A stretch of DNA of 64,000 nucleotides, taken from assembly GCF_003945385.1 (NCBI RefSeq), contig NZ_AP018921.1, forward strand, positions 124,001 through 188,000. Reading direction: 5' to 3'. The notes under the pieces were generated by a model. The model had not been told where the DNA came from. It worked only from the letters and a program-made list of their open reading frames with translations, and ran no database searches. Below, piece after piece: positions 51,002-58,770 of the stretch; within the stretch, counting starts at the first letter, position 1, and every line of letters begins with the position of its first letter. Both the position numbers and the translations under genes were made by a program. This DNA is from Pseudonocardia autotrophica (GTDB lineage Bacteria; Actinomycetota; Actinomycetes; Mycobacteriales; Pseudonocardiaceae).

Positions 51002-51421
51002 CTACTGCAGCAACCCGATCGGGACCGCCATGCCCAGAAACAGCACGAGCTGATAGGCGCTGTTGATCATAGTGAGTCGACCAGGCTTCTGCTCAAAGCC
51101 GTTGTGCTGCACCAGGGTGGACAGCGAGAAGCCGAGCCACGCCACGAGTCCAACCGCCAGGGCGACCCAGAAGGAGTCGGTTCCGAAGAAGCCGGACGCG
51201 ATGGAGCTGGCGGCTGCGAGAGCCAGTGCGGTGACGACGATCGACGCCACCAGGACCACGAACGGACCCTTGCCACGTCTCGCAGAGTCCTCCTTGCTCA
51301 CCCCGGTCAGCTTCCGCCAGACGCCACCGGCCAGCCCCCAGTCGCTATACCAGACCCAGGCGATCGCCATTCCGACCACGATCGCGGCCACGACGGCCAG
51401 CCAGCTGGCGCTCAGCTCCAC
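51002..51421 (-). CDS. DUF1761 membrane protein
   Basis: A 139-residue protein with four hydrophobic helices (WLAVVAAIVVGMAIAWVWYS, VVLVASIVVTALALAAASSI, SFWVALAVGLVAWLGFSLST, and YQLVLFLGMAVPIGLL), matching DUF1761. It is divergent from the HxlR gene with only 45 bases between them and is presumably its regulatory target. It is cargo near the right end of the island. Confidence 0.8.
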   Translation of the reverse strand: MELSASWLAVVAAIVVGMAIAWVWYSDWGLAGGVWRKLTGVSKEDSARRGKGPFVVLVASIVVTALALAAASSIASGFFGTDSFWVALAVGLVAWLGFSLSTLVQHNGFEQKPGRLTMINSAYQLVLFLGMAVPIGLLQ

Positions 51422-51437
51422 GGAATCTCCTCTGCTC

Positions 51438-51469
51438 GACCCTACGAGAACTTGATATAATCAAGCGTG
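51438..51469 (+). promoter_or_regulatory. divergent promoter with operator over a perfect -10
   Basis: TATAAT at 51456-51461 overlaps the dyad TTGAT-ATA-ATCAA (51452-51464), just before the HxlR start. A dyad on the -10 fits autorepression. The short gap to the DUF1761 gene suggests joint control. Confidence 0.65.
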
Positions 51470-52144
51470 ATGGAAAACGTCAACCAGAAGGCCAAGGGTC
51501 CGCGCACCTACGGGCAGTTCTGCGCCCTCGCGCGCTCTCTGGACATCGTCGGCGACCGGTGGACGCTGCTCATCGTGCGCGAGCTACTGCCGGGTCCGAT
51601 GCGCTACACAGAGCTGAAGATCTCGCTCAAGGGCATCGCGACGAACCTCCTGTCCGAGCGGCTGAAGACCATGGAGGCGAACGGAATCGTCGAGCGACGT
51701 CTCGAGGACGCGGGCGTCGTCTACGCCCTCACGCCGCGGGGAGCGGGACTGCGAGAGCCGATGGAGGCGCTCGGCCGGTGGGGCGCGCCGCTACTGGCGA
51801 CCGGCCAGGGCGACGACGCCTTTCAGCCACGCTGGCTGACCCTGGCGCTGCCTGCCCTCCTCCGCGGCGCGACCGCCTCTCCTCCCGTCGAGCTCGGCAT
51901 CGAGACGGACGGCTTCCTCATGGCTTTGAGGGTCGACGAAAACGGTCCGAGTGCATTCGTGCCCGATCGCGATCCGGCCTCAGTATTCACTGCCGCTCCC
52001 GACGTGGTCGTCGCTCTAGCGGCTGGAGCGATCAGCATCGAGCAGGCCGTCGCCTCGGGAGAGTTCCGGGGCGACTCGAACGTCCTCCGAGCCGCGTTCG
52101 TCCCTGTTCATGCGAACGTGACTCCGCTGACCAACGGCGACTGA
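51470..52144 (+). CDS. HxlR-family regulator with C-terminal SCP2-like domain
   Basis: A 224-residue protein. The HxlR winged helix occupies residues 10-105 (YGQFCALARSLDIVGDRWTL, LLPGPMRYTELKISLKGIAT, LSERLKTMEANGIVERRLED). A C-terminal domain follows (LGIETDGFLMALRVDENGPS, then VVVALAAGAISIEQAVASGE) as in regulators fused to SCP2-like domains. It probably senses a redox or aromatic stress and controls the DUF1761 gene. ATG 51470 is used; GTG 51467 adds one residue. Confidence 0.85.
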   Translation: MENVNQKAKGPRTYGQFCALARSLDIVGDRWTLLIVRELLPGPMRYTELKISLKGIATNLLSERLKTMEANGIVERRLEDAGVVYALTPRGAGLREPMEALGRWGAPLLATGQGDDAFQPRWLTLALPALLRGATASPPVELGIETDGFLMALRVDENGPSAFVPDRDPASVFTAAPDVVVALAAGAISIEQAVASGEFRGDSNVLRAAFVPVHANVTPLTNGD

Positions 52145-52265
52145 CGACCACGGAGAAGCGCAGGCTGCCGCGGGTGCAAGCATCCTTGCCCTCGGCTGGT
52201 GTGGTCACCGGGGGCTCTACTCCGCGCATCGCTACACCGCCGCTCACCCATACGGCGCCGCGGAG

Positions 52266-52645
52266 AGGATCTCCAGCGCGGCGTGGCCGCGCACCCACAA
52301 CCCGACGGCCCCGGCCCCGCCCGCGCGGGTGGGCCACCAGGGGTCCTCGGGGATCAGCAGCCGGGCCCCGCACCGGGTGGCGGCCTCACCGTCGACAGCC
52401 GCCGCGGCGGCCGCGGCCCGCACCCGCGCCAGGGGCAGATGCGCGGCCAGGGCCTCGGGCACCTCGCCGCGGTCCAGCTGCTCGGCCGCGGCGAGCGCCC
52501 CCGCCCGGGCGATGAACTGCTCCAGGCCAGGGGCCGCGGGCTGGTCGACCAGCCGCATCAGGAACGCGCGCGCCGCGCGCAGCTCGGCCAGCGGGTCCGG
52601 GCCTGAGGTCGGGGCGGGAATCGACGGGCGAGTGGGAGTGAACAT
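52266..52645 (-). pseudogene. dprA-like gene, 5' fragment
   Basis: The N-terminal SAM-like and extension part of the DprA-like protein. It has LAELRAARAFLMRLVDQPAA, the LLIPEDPWWPTRAGG segment typical before the Rossmann fold, and AVGLWVRGHAALEIL. It then meets the island and stops at a foreign codon. The rest of the gene is at 41897-42466. ATG 52645 has GCGAGGTG upstream. Confidence 0.8.
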
Positions 52646-52711
52646 CAGGGCACCTCGCAGGACTGCAGGGGATGGGTGGAATGGGGCGTGCAGCCGGTTT
52701 CGCTGATCTGG

Positions 52712-53230
52712 TCAGCGTTCGGGCTCGAGGTCGAGGTCGTGCGCGGCTTCGCGCGCGGCCCGCTCGCGCAGGGCGAGGCTGGTGTGTAGGTGCTGTTCGT
52801 CGTCGGCGAGCTGGCGGCGGGGATCGCCGCCGGCGTCGTCCAGCTCGCCTGCGGCCTCGCGCTGTTCGGCTTCGGCGAGGGCCTGCTCGGCGTGGTGCAC
52901 GGCCACGTTGGCGTGGCAGATCGCGTTCAACACCGGCAGCGACCGGTCGCCATGGTGGTCGCGGGCGTCGCGGGCGGCCATCAGGTCGTGCTGGGCGTCG
53001 TCGAGTGCGGCCGCGGCGCGGCCGACGGCCGGGGCGCGGAACGATCCGTCGGGCATCAGGCCCAGGTCGCGCACGGCGTTGGCCTCGTACCATTCGCCGG
53101 GCAGGATGTCGCCGTAGTAGTAGCCCGACCCGGGCGAGGTCTCCTCGCGGTCGGTGATGCCGAGTTCGAGCATGCGGGCGTCGATCTTCTCGTCGAGGTG
53201 GTCCCACCCGGCTGCGCTGGTGTCGATCAT
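52712..53230 (-). CDS. hypothetical plasmid protein, paralogue 1
   Basis: 172 residues, helical and charged. The segment DRSLPVLNAICHANVAVHHA (about residue 95) is closely matched in the next gene (DRSLPALDAVCHAAVDVHRA), so the two are tandem paralogues. Its N-terminal half (TSPGSGYYYGDILPGEWYEA) is longer than in the second copy. No family recognised. An intergenic repeat of the D type lies upstream. Confidence 0.6.
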   Translation of the reverse strand: MIDTSAAGWDHLDEKIDARMLELGITDREETSPGSGYYYGDILPGEWYEANAVRDLGLMPDGSFRAPAVGRAAAALDDAQHDLMAARDARDHHGDRSLPVLNAICHANVAVHHAEQALAEAEQREAAGELDDAGGDPRRQLADDEQHLHTSLALRERAAREAAHDLDLEPER

Positions 53231-53231
53231 C

Positions 53232-53326
53232 GGAGTGGCTCCTGTTCGTCGTGAGGGCCGCGCGCCACCGCGCGCGGGCAGTCACGGCCCCCGGTGTGGG
53301 GCCGGGCCGTGGAGGAACTGGGGCAC
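53232..53326 (-). repeat. intergenic repeat D, copy 1
   Basis: It begins with CTCCTGTTCGTCGTGAGGGC and contains GC-rich dyads, including GCCCCCGG and CCGGGGGC-type pairings around GGTGTGGGGCC. Copy 2 (53711-53792) shares long identical blocks. Each copy sits upstream of one of the two paralogues. Confidence 0.5.
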
Positions 53327-53352
53327 GCGCTGGGGTTGGTCGCCGTGTGTGG

Positions 53353-53709
53353 TCAGGGTTCGGGCTCGAGGTCGGCCGCGGCCTCAAGCTCGGTCAACTC
53401 GCCCCGGTCCAGCTCCCGGGCCGCGCTCCACTTCTCGACCGTGGCGAGGGCCTGCTCGACCGTGGCGAGGTCCCGCTCGGCGTCGGCGAGGGCCTGCTCG
53501 GCGCGGTGCACGTCCACCGCGGCGTGGCAGACCGCGTCCAGCGCGGGCAACGACCGGTCACCTCCCTGGTCGCGGGCGGTGCGGGTCGCCGCCAGCTCGT
53601 CGCGGGCGGCGTCGAGCTCGGCGGTCCTGCGGGCGAGCATCGCCGGTGCGCGGACTGATTCGCCGAGCAGGCCGAGTTCTTCCCACGTGTAGGGGCGGTT
53701 GATGTCCAT
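53353..53709 (-). CDS. hypothetical plasmid protein, paralogue 2
   Basis: 118 residues, mostly a coiled coil (RRTAELDAARDELAATRTAR, then AEQALADAERDLATVEQALA). It shares DRSLP...CHA...HRAEQALA with the gene at 52712. ATG 53709 has GGAGTC upstream. The pair probably arose by duplication including the D repeat. Function not recognised. Confidence 0.55.
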   Translation of the reverse strand: MDINRPYTWEELGLLGESVRAPAMLARRTAELDAARDELAATRTARDQGGDRSLPALDAVCHAAVDVHRAEQALADAERDLATVEQALATVEKWSAARELDRGELTELEAAADLEPEP

Positions 53710-53710
53710 C

Positions 53711-53792
53711 GGTGGACTCCTGTTCGTCGTGAGGGCCGCGCACCACCGCGCGGGAGCCGCCGGCCCGGCCCCGGTGTGGGGCCGGGCCGTGC
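53711..53792 (-). repeat. intergenic repeat D, copy 2
   Basis: It shares CTCCTGTTCGTCGTGAGGGC, then CCGGTGTGGGGCCGGGCCGTG in blocks, with copy 1. It lies upstream of paralogue 2 and downstream of the gene at 53805. Confidence 0.5.
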
Positions 53793-53804
53793 GGTGGCGG
53801 GTGG

Positions 53805-54047
53805 TCAGGCTTCGGGCTCGTCCTGCTCGGGCTCGGCCTCGGTGATGGTGATGTTGTGCGCGGTCGGGATCAGCAGGGCGCTGGTGATCCGGTGCTCGCC
53901 GGCGCAGTCCGGGCACGGCACGACCTCACCGGCCTCGTGCGCGCCGGGGACGATGCCCCCGCCGTCGGTGCAGCCGTCGGCGAACTCGACCAGGGTGTGG
54001 TCGTCACTGAGCAGCAAACCGTTCTCGATGCGGAACTTCTCGGCCAT
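53805..54047 (-). CDS. 80-residue small protein with CxxC
   Basis: A small protein (MAEKFRIENGLLLSDDHTLV at the start). It has VVPCPDCAGEHRITSALLIP, a CxxC plus His that may hold a metal, and an acidic tail. It starts just downstream of structured repeat C2, in the same relation as the gene at 41097 to C1. No family recognised. Confidence 0.6.
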   Translation of the reverse strand: MAEKFRIENGLLLSDDHTLVEFADGCTDGGGIVPGAHEAGEVVPCPDCAGEHRITSALLIPTAHNITITEAEPEQDEPEA

Positions 54048-54068
54048 CTCGGATACCTCCGTGTGCTC

Positions 54069-54413
54069 GGTCGGTGCGGCTGGAACGCGGCGCAGCCTCA
54101 GCACGCCCGGGCCGGGGTCCCGGTAGGGACGGCGGGGATCCGGTGCTGGCCCGACCGGTGTGAGACCGCCCGGCGTGCCCACGACGCACCCGCCCCACCC
54201 GCCCGGGTGCACACGCGGCCACGGCCGGCACCGGAGGTCAGGTGGGGCCCACGCCGACGGGGCGCGGCCGCGTCTGGTCGGGGACCCGGCGTACCGGCAC
54301 CGGCCGCCCACCGGAACCGATCGGCGGTCTCACCCGGTCGGGTCGGCGGCGGATCATCGGCGCTACGCCCCGGCCCGGGTGTGCTGACCTTCGGGCGGTC
54401 CAGTCGCACCGAC
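54069..54413 (-). repeat. structured intergenic repeat C, copy 2
   Basis: Terminal stems are GGTCGGTGCGGCTGGA with TCCAGTCGCACCGACC, and CAGCAC with GTGCTG. It has high identity with copy 1 over both outer parts, including the TGACCTTCGGGCG motif on the plus strand, while the centre is unrelated. It lies upstream of the gene at 53805. Confidence 0.7.
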
Positions 54414-54474
54414 CGAGCACACCCCAGGGGGCCCACCCGGACCCGAACTCGCCGGATGCGGGTGGCTGGTCAGA

Positions 54475-55242
54475 TCAGAACGGGGCGCGGCCCCCGGCCC
54501 GCCAGACCGCGGCCGCATCGAGCAGCTCCGCGGCCATCGAGTCACCCCAGCCCTGCACCACCCGCAGCGCGAACACCGCCTCCTGCTGATCCCGCACGCC
54601 GCCGCGGCCGCCGAGGAACTCGAGCAGCTCACAGACGTCGCCGTGGTCGGCCTCGGCCGCGGTAGCGACGGTCACCGGTCCGCGGCGCAGGCCGCGGCGC
54701 AGCCGCCGGGCCTCCCGGGTGGCCTCTACCGCCGACCGCGCCGCCTCACGGCCCCTGCGCCCGCTCGACGGGTCGAGCAGCCGGCTGGCCCAGTGCCGCC
54801 AGATCCGGGTCGTCGAGGGAACGTCGCCGAGCAGCGCTGCCGCCTGGTACACCGCCGGCTCGCCGTCGGCCGGGTGGTCGAGGCCGGGGTGGGGGTCGAG
54901 GACGTCCTGGCCGGGGCAGAACGGCTCCCGGCAGGGCTCGCCGTGCTCGGCGCCGCACTCGCGGCAGCCCGCGGGCAGCGGCGCCCTGCCGAGCACCACC
55001 ACCGTCGCGTTCTCCGGGTCGTCGGGGTCGAGCCGCCCGTAGCGGCCGCACTGACCGCAGGTCACGCTCTGGTGCTCGCTCCAGTCGGGATCGGCCATGA
55101 TCCGGCCCGCACGATCGGCCGGGTGCAGGACAGCAGACCGGGTCGAGCAGGGGCACCGGTGCACGGTGACCCGGTCCGGGATGAACTCGCCCAGCGCTGC
55201 GGGGTCTTGCGCGGGTTCGGTGGTGGGGTCGTGAACGGTCAT
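54475..55242 (-). CDS. hypothetical protein with zinc-ribbon-like centre
   Basis: 255 residues. It has CPCSTRSAV near residue 30, CGQCGRYGRL near 62 and CRECGAEHGEPC near 92 (paired Cys sites suggest one or two zinc ribbons). A helical C-terminal domain follows (RIWRHWASRLLDPSSGRRGR, then DQQEAVFALRVVQGWGDSMA). ATG 55242 is preceded by GGAGG. It probably binds nucleic acid or protein. No family was recognised. Confidence 0.6.
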   Translation of the reverse strand: MTVHDPTTEPAQDPAALGEFIPDRVTVHRCPCSTRSAVLHPADRAGRIMADPDWSEHQSVTCGQCGRYGRLDPDDPENATVVVLGRAPLPAGCRECGAEHGEPCREPFCPGQDVLDPHPGLDHPADGEPAVYQAAALLGDVPSTTRIWRHWASRLLDPSSGRRGREAARSAVEATREARRLRRGLRRGPVTVATAAEADHGDVCELLEFLGGRGGVRDQQEAVFALRVVQGWGDSMAAELLDAAAVWRAGGRAPF

Positions 55243-55491
55243 GTGCTGCCTCCAGGTCGTGGCGGTGGGTGACAGCACCTGCTCTGGGCACGACCGGGTG
55301 GGCCCGGGCGGGGGTTCGCGCTGGCCCATCCGGTGTGGGATCACCACTGACCACCCGCCGGCGGTGCCCCGCCGGCGCGGTGATCCCGCCCGGATGGCGT
55401 CAGCACGCGGTTCATCGCCTCCGGGGCCCTCCCGGGCGTGCAGGGTGCGGCGATCACCCCCCCGCCACGGCCTCGAGGCGCACCCCGCCGG

Positions 55492-55707
55492 CTACGTGGT
55501 GGTCTCGCCGTTCTCGGGATCGCGGTCGCCGCGCTCGGCGGGGTGGGGGAGGTACTCGATCCGGTCCGCGCGCCCGTGCGGGTTCTCGGTGATCCAGTTG
55601 GCGGTCGCGTTGTCGACGGCCTCGGCGGCGGTGCGGCCGCGGACCTGGTCGTCGTGGGTGCGGCCGTCGGGCCAGTGCACCCGCACCCGGTGCCAGCACC
55701 CGGTCAC
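55492..55707 (-). CDS. 71-residue hypothetical protein
   Basis: A small protein with DUF-like WPDGRTHDDQVRGRTAAEAV and NATANWITENPHGRADRIEY, a likely beta-alpha-beta fold. GTG 55707 overlaps the primase-polymerase stop as GTGA, so it is the coupled second gene of that operon. Confidence 0.6.
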   Translation of the reverse strand: MTGCWHRVRVHWPDGRTHDDQVRGRTAAEAVDNATANWITENPHGRADRIEYLPHPAERGDRDPENGETTT

Positions 55708-56741
55708 GACGCCTCCCCACCCTCGACACCGTCGCCGGCCTCGTCGGCGGGGGGCGTGTGGCGGCGGTCGATACGCCTCGGAGCTCGAGCGCCGTACGCC
55801 ATCCCCCGGGCGACGGTCCGTTCTGCTTCGACCTGGGTGAACTCGTCGACGCCGATGTGGACCGCGGCGGCGTCGAGCAGCAGGGCGTGGGCGTTGTCGG
55901 CGTCGAGTTCCCCGCCACCGACCAGCCGGCCCAGGGTGCGGGCCGCGGTGAGCAGGGTGATCTGGCGCTGGCCCTTCGGCGCCTGTTCGACAGCGGCGGT
56001 CTCGCCGGCGAGGATCGCGGCGACGTAGGCATTCGCCCGCCGGGTCGGCAGGACAAGGGGCTCACCCCGGCGCGGCTCCGGCGGCGGGGGAGGGGTCAGC
56101 AGGGTGGCCAGCCAGTCGGGCAGCTCGGCGATCCGGCCGTGCTCGGCCACCAGGTAGGCCCCTTCCGGGCGGACACTTCCGGCCCCGACCGCGAACCCGC
56201 CGGCGGCCCTGGTATCGACGAGAGGTCCGAGGCTGTGCCCGTGCCCGCCGTGGGTGTTGCGCAGCTCCAGGCCCTCGGGCATCCGGTAATAGAGATGTTC
56301 CCCATCGGTCGGGGTGCGCGTCGAGTAGGTGTCGGGCAACGTCTGGCCGTGCCGGGCGGTCAGCTGATCGAGCACCTCGCGGCCAGTGGTCGCCCCGCCC
56401 CAGTCAGCGAGGGGTTCGGTGCTGGTGTCGAGGTCGATGACCACGATCCCCGACGGGCCGCAGGCGATCCCGACGTTAAACCGAGCCGATGCGTCGCCGG
56501 ACCACCAGCGACAGATCTGGGCACGGTCGCGGGTGGCGCGCTGCTCCCATCCCTGATGCCCCTCGGCGCAGATCCCGCGTCGCCGGCAGCGCTCGGCGCT
56601 GTGCCGGGGCACGGCCGGGAGCTTGCCCCCGGGCTGGACCGGGAACACGAAGAGCCCGGCGGCGGCCGCGTCGAGCGCGACCCGGCGCAGCCGCACCACC
56701 TCCGGATCCTGCCGTCGTGTGCGGCGTCGCGGGCGTGGCAT
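55704..56741 (-). CDS. primase-polymerase (bifunctional DNA primase/polymerase N-terminal type)
   Basis: 345 residues. PrimPol-like core: VALDAAAAGLFVFPVQPGGK, the W-rich CRWWSGDASARFNVGIACGP, the metal site VVIDLDTST, then GHSLGPLVDTRAAGGFAVGA. A helical C-terminal domain follows without a helicase ATPase, so it would prime DNA with host or other helicases. ATG 56741 has GGGAGGGAG nine bases upstream; ATG 56828 is an in-frame alternative. It fits plasmid replication or transfer-strand priming. Confidence 0.8.
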   Translation of the reverse strand: MPRPRRRTRRQDPEVVRLRRVALDAAAAGLFVFPVQPGGKLPAVPRHSAERCRRRGICAEGHQGWEQRATRDRAQICRWWSGDASARFNVGIACGPSGIVVIDLDTSTEPLADWGGATTGREVLDQLTARHGQTLPDTYSTRTPTDGEHLYYRMPEGLELRNTHGGHGHSLGPLVDTRAAGGFAVGAGSVRPEGAYLVAEHGRIAELPDWLATLLTPPPPPEPRRGEPLVLPTRRANAYVAAILAGETAAVEQAPKGQRQITLLTAARTLGRLVGGGELDADNAHALLLDAAAVHIGVDEFTQVEAERTVARGMAYGARAPRRIDRRHTPPADEAGDGVEGGEAS

Positions 56742-57111
56742 GCGGTGGTCTCCCTCCCGACTCCGAGGAGCAGCATCGCACCGACCGGTCCGGGTGCGGG
56801 ACATATCAGTGCTGGTCTGGGTGGTCATCAGTGCTGGTCTCCGTTCGTGAGGGCCGCGGGCTGCGCAGCGGGGAAGGTGGGGTGGTGTCGGGCCGCCCGG
56901 TGGGGCAGGCCGTATGCGCCTGCCCCTTGGGGCGTGCCGCAGGGTGTGCCGAGGCTCGCGGGTCCAGGGCAGCCCGCCAGGGCTGTCGCGACAGCGACGC
57001 GACAGGCGCCCTGGACGCGGGAGAAGCACGCCCGCACCCTCGGCCCGACACCGTCGAGCCAGAGGCAGCGCGGCGTAGCCGCTCCCTCAGCGCGGTGGTA
57101 GTTGCTGCAGC
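56742..57111. other. Structured leader region upstream of the primase gene
   Basis: About 370 bases without a gene. It holds hairpin GGGGCAGG/CCTGCCCC near 56900, an outer stem GGTGTCGGGCCG (56883) with CGGCCCGACACC (57042), and module A copy 2 inside. It probably acts as an mRNA leader or intercistronic RNA. Confidence 0.5.
56962..57016. ncRNA. candidate structured RNA, module A copy 2
   Basis: Closing stem GTCCAGGGC with GCCCTGGAC encloses AGCCC-GCCA-GGGCT and GTCGC-GACA-GCGAC. The order and closing stem match copy 1 (40244-40305), with an A:T to C:G pair change in the closing stem and different loops. A 12-bp outer stem surrounds it. Confidence 0.5.
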
Positions 57112-57894
57112 TCAGTTGCGGTGGAAGGGGTGCAGGCGGTCCACGTCGAAGGAATCCGACACAGGCTCGGCGGTCGGGGCGGTGTCGTCTCCTGCGGGAC
57201 CAGCAGCCGCGCGGGCGTCGCCCTCGGTGCAGTGGTGGACCAAGCCCAGATCGTCGTCCTCGACCAAGTGGCCGTCCCGGGCTGCGGCCCAGCACTCCCG
57301 GTCGAGCTGCCGGATGGGACGGGGGTCGGTGCCGTCCTCGGCGGCGGCCCGCTGGGCGGCCTGGGCGGCGGCGAACGAACCGGGGTAATGCGGCTGCTCC
57401 CACCCGTCGTTGCCGTCGACAATCCAGCACGGGCCGGTGATTCGGGCGACCCACGACGCCGGTGCGTCGCCTCCTGCCCGATCAGCAGCCGCGCCCTCTG
57501 CGATCTTCGCCAGGATCTCCGGGACACCCCACGTCGCGTTGACCCCGGGACGGGGCAGCCCGAGCGCCATGCCGATCTCCACCAGCGCGGCGCCCATCCG
57601 CTCGTTCGCGTCGAGGAAGTGCTCCTGCATCTCGTCGGGTTCGGCTGCAGGTCGGCCGGCGGACAGCACGGCCTCAGCAGCGGCGGGGGACAAGCACACC
57701 GGGCTGTCCTGAGCCATCTGTGCGTCGAGGAGGCGTGTCACCGCTTCTGCCACCTCGACCGCCGCGTCGTCGCGGGCGTGGTAGAGCCGATCCGGAGGGC
57801 AGCCCGCCTCGAACTCGGGGTGGGCGACCAGCGCAGCGCGCGCGGTCGCATACTGCGTGACCAGCCCGGTGAGGTGAGTCAGATCGCTGCTCAC
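57112..57894 (-). CDS. hypothetical protein, DUF-like helical
   Basis: 260 residues, mainly helical (TARAALVAHPEFEAGCPPDR, then DDAAVEVAEAVTRLLDAQMA). The C-terminal domain has WVARITGPCWIVDGNDGWEQ and PIRQLDRECWAAARDGHLVE. GTG 57894 overlaps the previous gene's stop as GTGA. No family was recognised. It is the downstream partner in a two-gene unit. Confidence 0.55.
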   Translation of the reverse strand: MSSDLTHLTGLVTQYATARAALVAHPEFEAGCPPDRLYHARDDAAVEVAEAVTRLLDAQMAQDSPVCLSPAAAEAVLSAGRPAAEPDEMQEHFLDANERMGAALVEIGMALGLPRPGVNATWGVPEILAKIAEGAAADRAGGDAPASWVARITGPCWIVDGNDGWEQPHYPGSFAAAQAAQRAAAEDGTDPRPIRQLDRECWAAARDGHLVEDDDLGLVHHCTEGDARAAAGPAGDDTAPTAEPVSDSFDVDRLHPFHRN

Positions 57895-58376
57895 GACGCC
57901 ACCGCCGTCAACTCGTCCTCGGCCGCGCTCCAGGACCGCACCGGTGGATCCGGCCGGCCCAGCACCACCGCCAGGGCGGCCGGGTCGACCGTGCCGGCGG
58001 CGAGCCGGTCGAGCGTGGTCGTGGTGGCCGGGAAGGTCTCGCGCAGCGCGTACTCGTCGGCGGGCAGCGCATCGTGCAGCGCCTGGCGCAGGACCTCGAC
58101 GATCGAGCCCTCTCCGGCCAGCATCAGCGCATAGTCGCGCAGCGCGGCCGTGGACAAGCCCCAGTGGGTGTCGTCCTCCTCGTTGTCGGCGGCCGCGTGC
58201 CCACGCAGCCACACCGCGGCCTCGTCGATGTGTCCACCTGCGGCGATGGCTGCGGCGAGCGCATCAGCTTCCATGCACGCCATCGTCGGACCGGCCTCGC
58301 CGGCGGTCCAGCCGTTACCGAACACCCACGCCAGGTGCGCGATCACGACCTGATCGGTGCTGCTCTGCTGGTTCAT
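57891..58376 (-). CDS. hypothetical protein
   Basis: 161 residues, acidic, with helical WVFGNGWTAGEAGPTMACME and LRDYALMLAGEGSIVEVLRQ segments. AAAGGGAA lies before ATG 58376. It is translationally coupled to the gene at 57112. Function not recognised. Confidence 0.55.
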   Translation of the reverse strand: MNQQSSTDQVVIAHLAWVFGNGWTAGEAGPTMACMEADALAAAIAAGGHIDEAAVWLRGHAAADNEEDDTHWGLSTAALRDYALMLAGEGSIVEVLRQALHDALPADEYALRETFPATTTTLDRLAAGTVDPAALAVVLGRPDPPVRSWSAAEDELTAVAS

Positions 58377-58448
58377 GGCAATTCCCTTTCGCATTGGACG
58401 GCTCAACGGGTTGCCCCGCACGCGGGGCGGCACGGTCGGCGGCGTTCA

Positions 58449-58770
58449 GCAGGTGGCCAGGCCGGCCGCGGCCAGGTCGTAGGCGCTCAAGGCAGCCGAT
58501 GCGTTCACCGTTCGCGGCGGTGACCACGTATCCATCGGCGACCGGGGCGATGCCGAAGGGCTGCGCGCGTTGCCGGGCGCGGTGGCAGCCGTCCGGGCAC
58601 ACGCCCTCGATGAGGGCCAGGCGGGGTATCGGTGAGGCGGACCGGGGCCCGTCGCAGCGCACCCTGCTCTGCGGCGGTGAGCCGGGCGGTGCGGGCGGTG
58701 ACCAGCAGGTCGACCCGCGATCAGCGCGCGGGTGGGAGCGGCGCCGGTTGAGGGTGGCGACCACGCTCAC
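58449..58770 (-). pseudogene. small gene with several frameshifts
   Basis: Coding-like segments occur in different frames. The start (VSVVATLNRRRSHPRA) and LALIEGVCPDGCHRARQRAQ share frame 1. The middle (RVDLLVTARTARLTAAEQGA) is in frame 2, and the natural end SAYDLAAAGLATC is in a shifted frame before the stop. At least three indels are needed, so it is decayed or contains sequence errors. GTG 58770 overlaps the previous gene as GTGA. Confidence 0.55.

Larger units (their letters stand above)
42467..52265 (+). mobile_element. recombinase/zinc-ribbon island inserted in dprA-like gene
   Basis: The two halves of one dprA-like gene lie at its edges, so the intervening 9.8 kb is an insertion. 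The boundary is set at a shared GAG (42464-42466 and 52263-52265), where alignment is only approximate. It encodes two tyrosine recombinases, two HTH plus zinc-ribbon modules, a small acidic protein, and a divergent DUF1761/HxlR pair. The first ten bases, TTGCATCAGA, recur at 43662. Confidence 0.75.
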
